64,000 nucleotides of DNA, taken from the NCBI GenBank assembly GCA_021741355.1, contig JAIOXZ010000006.1, forward strand, positions 88,305-152,304, written 5' to 3'. The first letter of the stretch is position 1, and every line of letters starts with the position of its first letter. Shown here piece after piece: positions 31,155 to 39,675 of the stretch. The stretch comes from Caulobacter sp. (GTDB lineage Bacteria; Pseudomonadota; Alphaproteobacteria; Caulobacterales; Caulobacteraceae). The notes below the pieces were generated by a model, which was not told the DNA's origin, did not search any database, and saw nothing but the letters and a program-made list of their open reading frames with translations. A program made the position numbers and the translations under genes.

Positions 31155-32177
31155 CTAGGCCGGCGCCAGCCGGTAGTGGCTGACGCCCCACTCCTCGCCG
31201 CCGCGATGGCCGAACAGGCCGGCGGTAGCCAGGAAGAACAGCCGCCAGCGCCGCCGCCAGAGGTCCGCGTTCTTGCCGTAGACATCCTGCATGATCCGCC
31301 GCACCGCCACGTCATGCCGGTCCATGTTGGCCAGCCAGTCGAGCGCGGTCTTCTCGTAGTGTCTGCCGTTCCAGCGCCAGTCGGCCTCGACGGTGAACAG
31401 GTCGGAGAAGTCCCGGATCAGGTCATGGCTCGGCATGAAGCCGCCGGTGAAGAAGTACTTCCCGATCCAGTCGCTCGGGTCCTCATGGGTGAACCGGTAC
31501 GGCGCGGTCCGGCTGGAAAAGACATGCAGGAACAGCCGTCCATCAGGGTTGAGCCATGACCGCGCGCGACCGAGCAGCTGATCCCAGTTGGCCATATGCT
31601 CAAACATCTCGACCGAGACGATCCGGTCGAAGCGGCCGGCCGGCTCGAACAGGTTGGCGTCCTGGGTCACGACCTTCAGGTTGGTCACGCCACGCACCCG
31701 CGCCTGGGCCTCGATATGCCGGCGCTGGCCATGCGAGTTGGAAACGGCGGTGATCCTGGCGTTCGGATAGGTCTGGGCCATCCACAGGCTCAGCGAACCC
31801 CAGCCACAGCCCAGTTCGAGGATGGTCTGGCCGTCGGCCAGCCCGGCATGCTCGCATGTCTGCGCCAGCGCCCGCACCTCGGCCAGACCGATCGTGTCGC
31901 CCGGCTCGTAGAGGCAGCTTGAGTATTTCAGGCGCGGCCCCAGAACCAGGCGAAAGAACTCCGGCGGCAGTTCGTAGTGCTGGTCGTTGGCGGCGTCGAC
32001 ATGCTCGGCGATCGGCCGCTGCCGCATGTCGCGCGCGAAGGCGGCCGGCGCATCCTTGGGCAGGGCCAGGAGTTCGCGGCGCTGACCTTCCACCAGCCAG
32101 GAGATGGCGACCCGTCGCAGGCTGTCGGGCGCCGGCAGCCCCTCGGCCGCATGGATGGCGGAGGCGATCAGGCTCAT
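31155..32177 (-). CDS. Cyclopropane-fatty-acyl-phospholipid synthase family methyltransferase
   Basis: A 340-residue SAM-dependent methyltransferase. The SAM-binding motif is ILELGCGWGSLSLWMAQ, preceded by the family region NDQHYELPPEFFRLVLGPRL (substrate side) and followed by SVEMFEHMANW. The C-terminus continues through the family's lipid-binding part. The start MSLIASAIHAAEG at 32177 overlaps the DUF1295 stop (ATGA). The upstream frame is a shadow of that gene. Pairing with DUF1295 is frequent and suggests modification of membrane lipids. Confidence 0.9.
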   Translation of the reverse strand: MSLIASAIHAAEGLPAPDSLRRVAISWLVEGQRRELLALPKDAPAAFARDMRQRPIAEHVDAANDQHYELPPEFFRLVLGPRLKYSSCLYEPGDTIGLAEVRALAQTCEHAGLADGQTILELGCGWGSLSLWMAQTYPNARITAVSNSHGQRRHIEAQARVRGVTNLKVVTQDANLFEPAGRFDRIVSVEMFEHMANWDQLLGRARSWLNPDGRLFLHVFSSRTAPYRFTHEDPSDWIGKYFFTGGFMPSHDLIRDFSDLFTVEADWRWNGRHYEKTALDWLANMDRHDVAVRRIMQDVYGKNADLWRRRWRLFFLATAGLFGHRGGEEWGVSHYRLAPA

Positions 32178-32971
32178 GGACGGACCTTTCGGGGCGGCAG
32201 GGGAACGAAGGCGGACACGCGTTTCTGGTAGTTGCGCCAGGCGTCGCCGCGCGAGCGCAGCATGGCCGCCTCCAGCGGCGGCAGGCCCGAGACCTTGACG
32301 AGCAGCAGCAGGATGAACGCGGGGCCGATCAGGGCGGCGAAGCCCCACGGATGGCCAGGCCCGATCGCGATCAGCGGCCAGGCCAGCCAGACCAGCCATT
32401 CGAAGAAGTAGTTGGGGTGCCGCGACCAGCCCCACAGGCCGTCCTCGCAGATGCCGCCATGGTTGGCCGGATTGCGCTTCCAGCGGGCCAGCTGGGCGTC
32501 TGCCAGACCTTCCCCGAGGATCGCGCCGATCATCAACGCCGCGCCGGCCAGATCCTGCCAGCCGAGACCCGGCGCAGGGTTACGCGCCGCCGCGAGCACG
32601 GCCAGCGCCAGCAGCGCACCGGCCGCGGCCTGGGTCTGGAGGAAACCGAACATGCGGCGCTGGAAGTGCGGCGCCCACTGGCGACGGAAGGCGGCGTAGC
32701 GGGCGTCCTCGCCCGGCGTCCCGCCCACGCGGCGCGCCAGATGGGTTCCAAGGCGCACCGACCAGAGGGCGATCAGGCCTGCACACAGCCACTGCCGCTC
32801 CGTGATCCTGTCAGCGCCCGGCCAGAGCGCATAGACCACCCCCGCCGCGCCCGTCGCGAAGGTCCAGCCGACGTCGGTCCAGCCGCCGTTTGCGACCGCC
32901 CGCTGGTAGGCCCAGACAAGCATCATGGCCAGCGACAGGCCGAGCGAAACGGTGAGGATCAGCGTGATCAT
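32174..32971 (-). CDS. DUF1295 / steroid 5-alpha-reductase-like membrane protein
   Basis: A 265-residue integral membrane protein with about seven helices. The C-terminal region has LWGWSRHPNYFFEWLVWLAW, the characteristic histidine/asparagine motif of DUF1295. Together with the downstream methyltransferase it may act on lipids, but no substrate is known. It overlaps the methyltransferase gene by four bases. Confidence 0.88.
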   Translation of the reverse strand: MITLILTVSLGLSLAMMLVWAYQRAVANGGWTDVGWTFATGAAGVVYALWPGADRITERQWLCAGLIALWSVRLGTHLARRVGGTPGEDARYAAFRRQWAPHFQRRMFGFLQTQAAAGALLALAVLAAARNPAPGLGWQDLAGAALMIGAILGEGLADAQLARWKRNPANHGGICEDGLWGWSRHPNYFFEWLVWLAWPLIAIGPGHPWGFAALIGPAFILLLLVKVSGLPPLEAAMLRSRGDAWRNYQKRVSAFVPLPPRKVRP

Positions 32972-33088
32972 GGGAGGGATACGCGCGCGGCGAAGGATTG
33001 GATCGGTCCGCCTTCGCCCAGGCTTCGGCGCGACAGCCTTCGCGCATTATGGCTTGCCAAGCCGAAGCGCACCTCGGTGCGCGAAGGC

Positions 33089-33165
33089 TGGTGGGCGGCG
33101 AGGGGTTCGAACCCCCGACCCTCTCGGTGTAAACGAGATGCTCTGACCAGCTGAGCTAGCCGCCC
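33089..33165 (-). tRNA. tRNA-Val (anticodon TAC)
   Basis: A 77-base cloverleaf read on the minus strand. The acceptor stem pairs GGGCGGC with GCCGCCC, the anticodon loop is TTTACAC with TAC, the T-arm has GGTTCGAACCCC, and CCA is encoded. A small hairpin at 33190-33208 lies between it and the upstream TPR gene and may end that transcript. Confidence 0.97.
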
Positions 33166-33239
33166 GGTTCTTGCGAACGCCCTGCCCTACAGACGGTTTC
33201 TTCGTCTGGCAAATGGAACGCCCGCCGACCTGCCCCGCG

Positions 33240-34952
33240 TCAGGGCTGATGCGCCCAGGACCAGCCCGCCGTGACCACCCCGACAAAGGCGCTCCGATCG
33301 CGCAACTGGCCGGCCCGGGCGGACTGTGACGATCCGCTGGCGCCGCTGTCGGCGTAGCGGGCAAGCGAGGCGGTCATGGCGAAACGGTAGGCCTCATAGG
33401 CCACATCCGGTCGGTTCAGCCGCATGCGCGCCAGACCGAGGGAGCTGGCATGCAGGATCAGGTTCGACGGCGGCGGTCCAGACCCCGCCAGAGCACGTCC
33501 CCTTCGGACAACGTCAGCATAGATGAGCTCGGCCTCGGCATCACGGCCCATCACCATCAGCATGGACGCGAGATTCGCGGCCGCGTGCAGCGTCCCCGGC
33601 GAATCCGCCCCCTCGAGCCGCAGACGGGTCTGCCAGACCCGACGCGCAAGAGCCTCGGCTTCGGCGGGCTGGCCAATATCGAGCAGCGTCGGCGCGAGAT
33701 TGCCGCCGGTCAGCAGAGTCATCGGGTGATCGGCGCCCAGGGTCGCAGCCTGCGCGGCCATCACCTCCCGCAATAGGGTGGCGGCCTCCGCCTTCCGGCC
33801 AAGGCCGCTGAGTGCGACGGCGAGGGTGTTCATCGTGCTCAGGGTCGCCGGGTGGTCGGGGCCCTGCCCCCGGATACGCACGGTCCAGGCCTCGCGCGCC
33901 AGCCGCTCAGCTTCGGCGAACTGGTCCAGATCCAGCAGGATTCCGGCGAGATTGGTTATGGCGTTGAGGGCCTGGACGGCTTCCGGCCCCTTCTGCGCCG
34001 TCCAGGCGGCGACGACCTGCCGCTGCAGCCGCGCTGCTTCGCCACTGCGGCCCAGATTCCCCAGGATCACCGCAAGATTGGCGGTCGACTGCAAGGTCGC
34101 AGGATCCGCGTCGCCGAGCGTCCGACGGAAGCCGTCGAGAACCCGACGCTGCAGGGCCTCGGCGTCCCGCAAGCGGCCGGCTGACCCCAGCGTGGTCGCC
34201 AGATTGCCGCCCGCCAGAAGGGTCGACCGGTCATCTGGCCCCTTCACCCGCGCGCGGGCTTCATACACCAGGGTCAGGAGCTCAAGCGCCTCCGTAGGGC
34301 GGCCCAGGTCGTCGAGGCTGATCGCCAGCTGGTTGGCGGCGGCGAGGGTTTGGTCATGGGTTTCGCCCAGCAGCGCCCGCCGCCCCGTCCAGGCTTCCCG
34401 GTACAGGACCTCCGCGTCGCGATGCCGCCCGGCATCGTTCAACGCGCCGGCCAGATTGAAGGCGGCGTTGAGCGTCTCCCGATCAGCGTTGCCCAGTACC
34501 CGCCGACGAGCGGCCAACACGTCGCGAAACAGGACCTCGGCCTCTGCAACCCTGCCCATGCGTCTCAGCAGAACGCCGGTCCGGCTCGCCAGCGTCAGGG
34601 TCCGCGAGTCGTCCGGGCCATACAGGGTCCGTGCGCCATCGAGCAGCTGAATGACGAGCGCGGCGGCCTCGGCGTCCTTCTTTTGGGCGAGCAACGAGAT
34701 GAAATAGAGGTCGCCGAACTGCAGGGTGACCTCACTGTTCCAGCCCAGCGACCCGATCAGCGCCGGCCAGGCGCCGGCGAAGCCCGCCTCGGCCTCGACG
34801 TAACGGCCTGCGTTGGCGTCGCGGGCGGCCTGTTCGATCTGCGCCACCGCGGCCATGCCGGACGTGGCGCCCGGCAGTGGCGGGGTCGCCGTCTGGGCGC
34901 TCGTCTGCGAGGCGGCCAGACAGAAGGCGATAGCGAGCGTTGCGATTCTCAT
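33240..34952 (-). CDS. Secreted TPR protein (TPR-A)
   Basis: A 570-residue protein with a signal peptide (MRIATLAIAFCLAASQTSAQ) and about ten tandem helical repeats of the kinesin-light-chain/TPR_10 kind, each of about 42 residues, with a core such as NLAVILGNLGRSGEAARLQR and a linker like GPDHPATLSTMN. The C-terminal tail of about 40 residues ends in TAGWSWAHQP and is shared with three other TPR genes in the window. No catalytic domain is seen. The start overlaps the TPR-B stop by four bases, so it is the last gene of the HtrA1-TPR-C-TPR-B-TPR-A unit. Probably a periplasmic scaffold. Confidence 0.85.
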   Translation of the reverse strand: MRIATLAIAFCLAASQTSAQTATPPLPGATSGMAAVAQIEQAARDANAGRYVEAEAGFAGAWPALIGSLGWNSEVTLQFGDLYFISLLAQKKDAEAAALVIQLLDGARTLYGPDDSRTLTLASRTGVLLRRMGRVAEAEVLFRDVLAARRRVLGNADRETLNAAFNLAGALNDAGRHRDAEVLYREAWTGRRALLGETHDQTLAAANQLAISLDDLGRPTEALELLTLVYEARARVKGPDDRSTLLAGGNLATTLGSAGRLRDAEALQRRVLDGFRRTLGDADPATLQSTANLAVILGNLGRSGEAARLQRQVVAAWTAQKGPEAVQALNAITNLAGILLDLDQFAEAERLAREAWTVRIRGQGPDHPATLSTMNTLAVALSGLGRKAEAATLLREVMAAQAATLGADHPMTLLTGGNLAPTLLDIGQPAEAEALARRVWQTRLRLEGADSPGTLHAAANLASMLMVMGRDAEAELIYADVVRRGRALAGSGPPPSNLILHASSLGLARMRLNRPDVAYEAYRFAMTASLARYADSGASGSSQSARAGQLRDRSAFVGVVTAGWSWAHQP

Positions 34953-36298
34953 GGCTGATGCGCCCACGACCAGCCGGCGCGGACCTGGCCCAGGAACACC
35001 GCCCGCCCGGCGCGCAGGCCCTCGCGGGCTTCCTGCGAGCCGCCGGTCGCGCGGCGGTCGCGGAAGCGGCGCTGCAGGGCGCGCGCGCCGGCGTCATAGG
35101 CTTCGTAGGCGCCCTGGGGTCTGCCGAGATCCAGCCGCAGCTTGCCGAGATTGCCGTAGGCGGTGATCAGATTGAGCGGCGGCGGCGCACTCGCCGTCAG
35201 CCGCGTGGCGAAGCCCGCCGTGGACCGGCTCACCAGCACTTCAGCCTCCCCGGTCCGGCCCGAGGCCCCGAGCGCCAGGCCGAGATTGTTGATCGACGAC
35301 AGGGTGTCAGGATGATCCTCGCCAAGGTCGCGCTGCCGCACCTCCAGGATCCGACGCAGGATCGCCTCGCGTCGCCCCGCGTCGCGCACCGGATCAAGCA
35401 TCCCGGCGTAGTTGTTGGCCGCCGTAAGCGTCACCGGATGGGTGTCGCCCAGGACCTTCCGGAGGCGCTCCCAGACATCGCGCTGGAGCACCGCCGCCTC
35501 TTCCGACCGCTCCAGCCGGTCCATAGCCCCGGCCAGATTGATCGCCGCGCGGAGCGTCGCGGGATGATCGTCGCCCAGGGCAGCCTGCCGGATCAGCCAG
35601 ATGCGGCGGAGGATCGGCTCGGCCTCCTCCGGTCGACCGGATTCAAGCAGCGTCATGCCGACGTTCGAGGCCGCCACAAGGGTGTTGGAGTCGTTCTCGC
35701 CGCGAAGCCGGCCGAGGCCCGACCAGGCCTGGCGATAGAGGCTCTCTGCCTCCGCCGTGCGTCCCATGTCCTGCAACACGGCCGCCAGGTTGTTCATTTC
35801 CTCGAGCACATCCTGCTCCCGGCCAGTCAGGCGCAAGAGAACCAGCGTCCTGTCATGCAGAACGCGCGCTTCCTCCAGACGCCCCGCCAGTCTCAGGGTC
35901 TGCGCATAGGTGCTGGCGGTCGTAAGGGTTTCCGGGTCGCCTTCGCCCTGGACCCGGGTGCGCGCCTGGAGAACCGACAGCAGAACGGCGAGCGCCTCGT
36001 CGTAGCGTCCCTGGTTCGTGAGAATGGCGCCCAGATTGGTCCCCGCCAGCTGGGTCAACGGCAGGTCAGGTCCCAGGGCGGCCAGCGAGGCTTCGTACAG
36101 CTTGCGCATCGGCGTTTCGGCCTCGACATAGCGACCGGCCGCGTACAGCGCCCGCCCCTGATCCAGCAGACCGACCCAGTAGGCTTCCGTATCCTCCGGC
36201 GCGACGGCCGGGGCCGGCGGCGGGGCCGCATGCGCGATGCCCACGGCCAGCCCGAGGCTCATCACCAACGCCGCCATCAAGGATCGGCAGACGCTCAT
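34949..36298 (-). CDS. Secreted TPR protein (TPR-B)
   Basis: A 449-residue protein with a signal peptide (SLMAALVMSLGLAVGIAHA) and about seven TPR-like repeats, e.g. NNLAAVLQDMGRTAEAESLY and ALGDDHPATLRAAINLAGAM. It ends with RAGWSWAHQP, preceded by a conserved RDRRATGGSQEAR stretch. The ATG at 36298 overlaps the TPR-C stop by four bases. The upstream open frame to 36490 is a shadow. Role inferred: scaffold or adaptor in the exported protease system. Confidence 0.85.
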   Translation of the reverse strand: MSVCRSLMAALVMSLGLAVGIAHAAPPPAPAVAPEDTEAYWVGLLDQGRALYAAGRYVEAETPMRKLYEASLAALGPDLPLTQLAGTNLGAILTNQGRYDEALAVLLSVLQARTRVQGEGDPETLTTASTYAQTLRLAGRLEEARVLHDRTLVLLRLTGREQDVLEEMNNLAAVLQDMGRTAEAESLYRQAWSGLGRLRGENDSNTLVAASNVGMTLLESGRPEEAEPILRRIWLIRQAALGDDHPATLRAAINLAGAMDRLERSEEAAVLQRDVWERLRKVLGDTHPVTLTAANNYAGMLDPVRDAGRREAILRRILEVRQRDLGEDHPDTLSSINNLGLALGASGRTGEAEVLVSRSTAGFATRLTASAPPPLNLITAYGNLGKLRLDLGRPQGAYEAYDAGARALQRRFRDRRATGGSQEAREGLRAGRAVFLGQVRAGWSWAHQP

Positions 36299-38016
36299 GG
36301 CTGGTGCGCCCAGGACCAGCCGACGGCGACCTGATCGAGGAAGACGCCGCGATCCAGGCGTCGTATCGCCAGCGCGCTTTCGGCCGACCCGCTTGCCCGG
36401 CGATCGCTGTAGCGTCTCAGCAACGCCGCCGTCGCTTCCGCGTAGGGCGGCCAGGCCAGATCCGGGCGCCCCAGCCTGCTCTGGGTCCATGCGACGTTGA
36501 TGTACAGGTTGATCAGGTCGCGGTTGGGCGTCTCGCCGGCCCGCAAGTCAGCCCGGGCCACGGCCAGACCGTCCGCGTAGAGCGTCAGGGCCGCCGCATC
36601 GTCGCCCGCCACCTGCAGCGCGACGCCGAGATTGTTCATCACCTGCTGCGTGGCGGGGTGGGCGTCGCCCTGGGTCGCCCGTCGGATCGCCCAGGTGCGT
36701 CGAAGCACCGGGACGGCCTCCGCGGCGCGGTTCATCTGGACCAGCAGCATCGCGCCCTTCTCGGCGGCCGTGAGGGTATCCGGATGCTGGTCTCCCAATG
36801 TGGCCCGACGGCGCGCGAGGACATCGGAGATGATCTCCATCGCCTCCCTGGGCCGGCGCAGGTCACCAAGCACGTCAGCCAGATTGGTGGCCGAAAGCAG
36901 CGTATCGGCGTGCGCCTCGCCGCGCGTGCGTTTGCGGACAACCCAGACTTCCCGATACAGCGCTTCGGCCTCGTTGCGCCGCCCCAGCTTCGAAAGGGCG
37001 CCGGCGAGGTTGTTCATGGCGTTGAGGGTGTCAGGGTGTTCCGCCCCCCGGGTCGCCCTGAGACCGGCGACCACCTGCCGCAGCAGCCCTTCCGCTTCTG
37101 CGGGCCGCCCCAGCTCGATCAGGCTGACGGCCAGGTTGCCGGTCATGCCCAGCGTCTGGGGATGGTTTTCACCGCGATCACGGCGGAGCGCGGCCAGGGT
37201 CTCCCGCTGCAGGGCCTCGGCTTCACGTCGACGGCCAAGGGCGGACAAGGCCACGGACAGGTTGCCGGCGGCCTGCAGGGTCACCGCCCCGGTCTCTCCG
37301 GCGATCCGGCGCTGGGCTTCCCAGTTCCGGCGCAGCAGAACCTCCGCCTCCTTCGCCCTGCCGCCGGCCAGAAGTCGCAGGCCCAGATTATTGACCGCGG
37401 TCAGCGTGTTGCGGTGCTCCGGCCCGAGCTCCCGGGTGATGTCCTCCACAAGCACCGTCGTGAGTGCGAGCGCCTCGGCGGTCCGGCCGAGATCATCGAG
37501 GGCGGAGGCCAGGTTGTTGCGCGCGACCAGCGTGTCGCGGTGCGCGGGCCCCGACAGCCTCGTCCGCACCTCGACGAGGCGTCGCAACATCGGCTCCGCT
37601 TCCGCCGTCCGACCAAGCTGCAACAGGAGCACCGCCAGGTTCGACTCGGCGTTCAACGTCGAGGGATCGTCGGGACCGCTCACGCGCACGCGGGCCTTCC
37701 ACAACTCGCGCTGAAGGACCTCCGCCTCAGCGGTCCGACCGAGTTCATCCAGGGTCCGGACCAGTCCCGTCATCGCCGTCATGGTGTCGACGTGATCAGG
37801 GCCCTTGGTCTGCCGCATGATCTCCAGCACACGCCGGAATTTCGGCTCCGCGACAGCGAAGCGGCCGGCCTTGTAGTCCTCCAGCGCCTCCTTGTAGAGG
37901 CGGGTCGTCTCGGCGACAGAGACCGGCGCGTCGGTGGCCGACCGGGCGGACGCCGGCGGCGGCGTCACGACCGCCATGAGCCCGATCAGGACCGCGAGGC
38001 TAAGTCCGGTTCGCAT
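36295..38016 (-). CDS. Secreted TPR protein (TPR-C)
   Basis: A 573-residue protein with a signal peptide (LAVLIGLMAVVTPPPASA) and eleven or so TPR-like repeats, such as NNLASALDDLGRTAEALALT and RGENHPQTLGMTGNLAVSLI. It ends with AVGWSWAHQP, preceded by SDRRASGSAESA, the same tail as its neighbours. It begins 36 bases after HtrA1, which is transcribed upstream. It is paralogous with TPR-A, TPR-B and TPR-D. Confidence 0.86.
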   Translation of the reverse strand: MRTGLSLAVLIGLMAVVTPPPASARSATDAPVSVAETTRLYKEALEDYKAGRFAVAEPKFRRVLEIMRQTKGPDHVDTMTAMTGLVRTLDELGRTAEAEVLQRELWKARVRVSGPDDPSTLNAESNLAVLLLQLGRTAEAEPMLRRLVEVRTRLSGPAHRDTLVARNNLASALDDLGRTAEALALTTVLVEDITRELGPEHRNTLTAVNNLGLRLLAGGRAKEAEVLLRRNWEAQRRIAGETGAVTLQAAGNLSVALSALGRRREAEALQRETLAALRRDRGENHPQTLGMTGNLAVSLIELGRPAEAEGLLRQVVAGLRATRGAEHPDTLNAMNNLAGALSKLGRRNEAEALYREVWVVRKRTRGEAHADTLLSATNLADVLGDLRRPREAMEIISDVLARRRATLGDQHPDTLTAAEKGAMLLVQMNRAAEAVPVLRRTWAIRRATQGDAHPATQQVMNNLGVALQVAGDDAAALTLYADGLAVARADLRAGETPNRDLINLYINVAWTQSRLGRPDLAWPPYAEATAALLRRYSDRRASGSAESALAIRRLDRGVFLDQVAVGWSWAHQP

Positions 38017-38052
38017 CTTGGCGCGCCTCCGTGGACGACGAACATCCCGCGA

Positions 38053-39498
38053 TCAGGACCCGATGACGATCGGCACGAGGGAATTGCCACGAGCGACGAC
38101 CAGCCGGAGCGGACCGGTCGTCGCGTCGATGGCCTGTCGCGCGCCGGCGGCGGAGGTCACCGGCCGGCCGCCGACCGAGATCAGCAGGTCGCCGCGCTGC
38201 AGGCCCTTCTGCCCCGCCGGCGAGCCGTCGACCACCTCGGCGATGAATGCACCCCTGGCCTCGGTCGGGTACGGGTCGGTGGGGCGCAAATCGCGGAACG
38301 TCAGGCCGACATTGACCTGCGGCGGCGTTGGCCGCGGCTGCACCGGACGCTCGGGCGGCGGCGCGGGCGCAGGGGTCGGAGCGGGCTTGGGTCGGGTCGA
38401 TGACGGCGGACGCGGCGCGTTGTTCCCGTCGATCCGCGGATTCACCTTGGGACTGGCCTCGGCGACGACGATAACGACTTCCGCCAGCGTGACCTCAACC
38501 TTGGCGCGGGCGCGGCCGCGCACGTAGTCGAGGCGCACCCGGCTGCCGGCCTCGGCGACGCCGATCGCGGCGCGCAGGCTGGCGTCATTGAGCACCGGGC
38601 GACCGTTCGCCGAGACGATGATGTCGCCGGGCCGCAGACCGGCCCGGTCGGCGGCCGAGCCGGCCTCGACCGCGTCGAGCACCGCGCCGCGCGCCTCGGC
38701 CAGGCCCGCGAGATCGGCCTGTTCCTGGGTCACGCGCCCCGCCCGGACGCCCAGCGTGCCGCGCTTGACCCGGCCATAGCGTTCAATCTGTCCGGCGACG
38801 GCCATGGCGATGCGGGTCGGCACCACGAAGCCGATGCCGACGTTGCCGCCGCCGCCGCGCGACAGGATCGCGGTGTTCACCCCGATCAGCCGTCCCCGGC
38901 TGTCGAGCAGCGGTCCGCCGGAGTTGCCGCTGTTGATGGGCGCGTCGGTCTGGATGTAGTCCTGAATGCCTTCGCCGCTGGACCGGCCGACCGCCGAGAC
39001 GATGCCCATGGTGACCGTCTGGTCGAGACCCAGCGGGTAGCCGACGGCGAAGCTCAGATCGCCGACGCGGATCTCGTCGGAGTCGGCGACCTCGATGGCG
39101 CGCAGACTCGGCGCCTTGACCTGCAGCACGGCGATGTCGGTCTCGGAATCGGCGCCGACCAGAGTCGCCTCCGCGGACCGTCCGTTGAGGAACTCGATGC
39201 GGTAGGCGACGGCGTCCTTGACCACGTGATGGTTGGTGAGGATCAGCCCTTCAGCTGCGTTGTAGATCACGCCAGAGCCGTTGCCCGTCACCTGTCGGCG
39301 GCCGCCCGAACCGTTGGCCAGCGTCACCACGCGCACGACCGAGGCCAGCGACGCGCCGATCTGCGGCTGGAAGGTCAACACGCCGCGGCGGGCATCGAGA
39401 ATGGCCCCCACAGAGGTCGGGACGCTCTGCGCCAGCGCCGTATTGGCGGCCATGGCCAGGGTGACACCCGCGATCACTAACGCCCTCATACCCGCCAC
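38053..39498 (-). CDS. HtrA/DegP-like serine protease with two PDZ domains (HtrA1)
   Basis: A 481-residue exported protease. It has a signal peptide (ALVIAGVTLAMAANTALA), a trypsin fold with His91 (LTNHHVV), Asp121 (TDIAVL) and Ser193 (NSGNSGGPL), then a first PDZ domain with GAVLDAVEAGSAADRAGLRP. A proline-rich linker of about 35 residues (containing PTPAPAPPPERPVQPRP) is followed by a second PDZ-like domain with GSPAGQKGLQRGDLLISVGG. The start is GTG at 39498, supported by GAGGGG seven bases upstream; ATG at 39489 is the alternative. Head gene of the minus-strand TPR operon. Confidence 0.9.
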   Translation of the reverse strand: MAGMRALVIAGVTLAMAANTALAQSVPTSVGAILDARRGVLTFQPQIGASLASVVRVVTLANGSGGRRQVTGNGSGVIYNAAEGLILTNHHVVKDAVAYRIEFLNGRSAEATLVGADSETDIAVLQVKAPSLRAIEVADSDEIRVGDLSFAVGYPLGLDQTVTMGIVSAVGRSSGEGIQDYIQTDAPINSGNSGGPLLDSRGRLIGVNTAILSRGGGGNVGIGFVVPTRIAMAVAGQIERYGRVKRGTLGVRAGRVTQEQADLAGLAEARGAVLDAVEAGSAADRAGLRPGDIIVSANGRPVLNDASLRAAIGVAEAGSRVRLDYVRGRARAKVEVTLAEVVIVVAEASPKVNPRIDGNNAPRPPSSTRPKPAPTPAPAPPPERPVQPRPTPPQVNVGLTFRDLRPTDPYPTEARGAFIAEVVDGSPAGQKGLQRGDLLISVGGRPVTSAAGARQAIDATTGPLRLVVARGNSLVPIVIGS

Positions 39499-39600
39499 GT
39501 CGCATCCCCTCGTTCGCCAAACACCGTCTTGCCGACTAGCAGCCCGGCCAGACTACCGCCAGTCACGGCTTTGGCGACCTTTCGATTCCTTACGCGCCGA

Positions 39601-39618
39601 AACGTCAGAAAACGTCAG
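39601..39618 (+). promoter_or_regulatory. Tandem AACGTCAG boxes in the divergent promoter
   Basis: AACGTCAG occurs at 39601-39608 and again at 39611-39618, a direct repeat with exactly ten-base spacing, in the 177-base region between the divergent HtrA1 and HtrA2 genes. Tandem repeats one helical turn apart are the usual form of OmpR-family binding sites, and an OmpR-type regulator is encoded two genes down. Assignment to that regulator is an inference. Confidence 0.5.
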
Positions 39619-39675
39619 TGGCGAGCAGGTGGCGCAGCGCGCATCACCGGAGCCTGTTCAATCGGGGAAACACCT

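Noticed and set aside
33240..38016. Repeated DNA blocks in the TPR genes as a possible CRISPR or tandem array.
   Set aside because: The similarity is at protein level with about 42-residue spacing; the DNA of the repeats is diverged and no constant repeat/spacer pattern exists.
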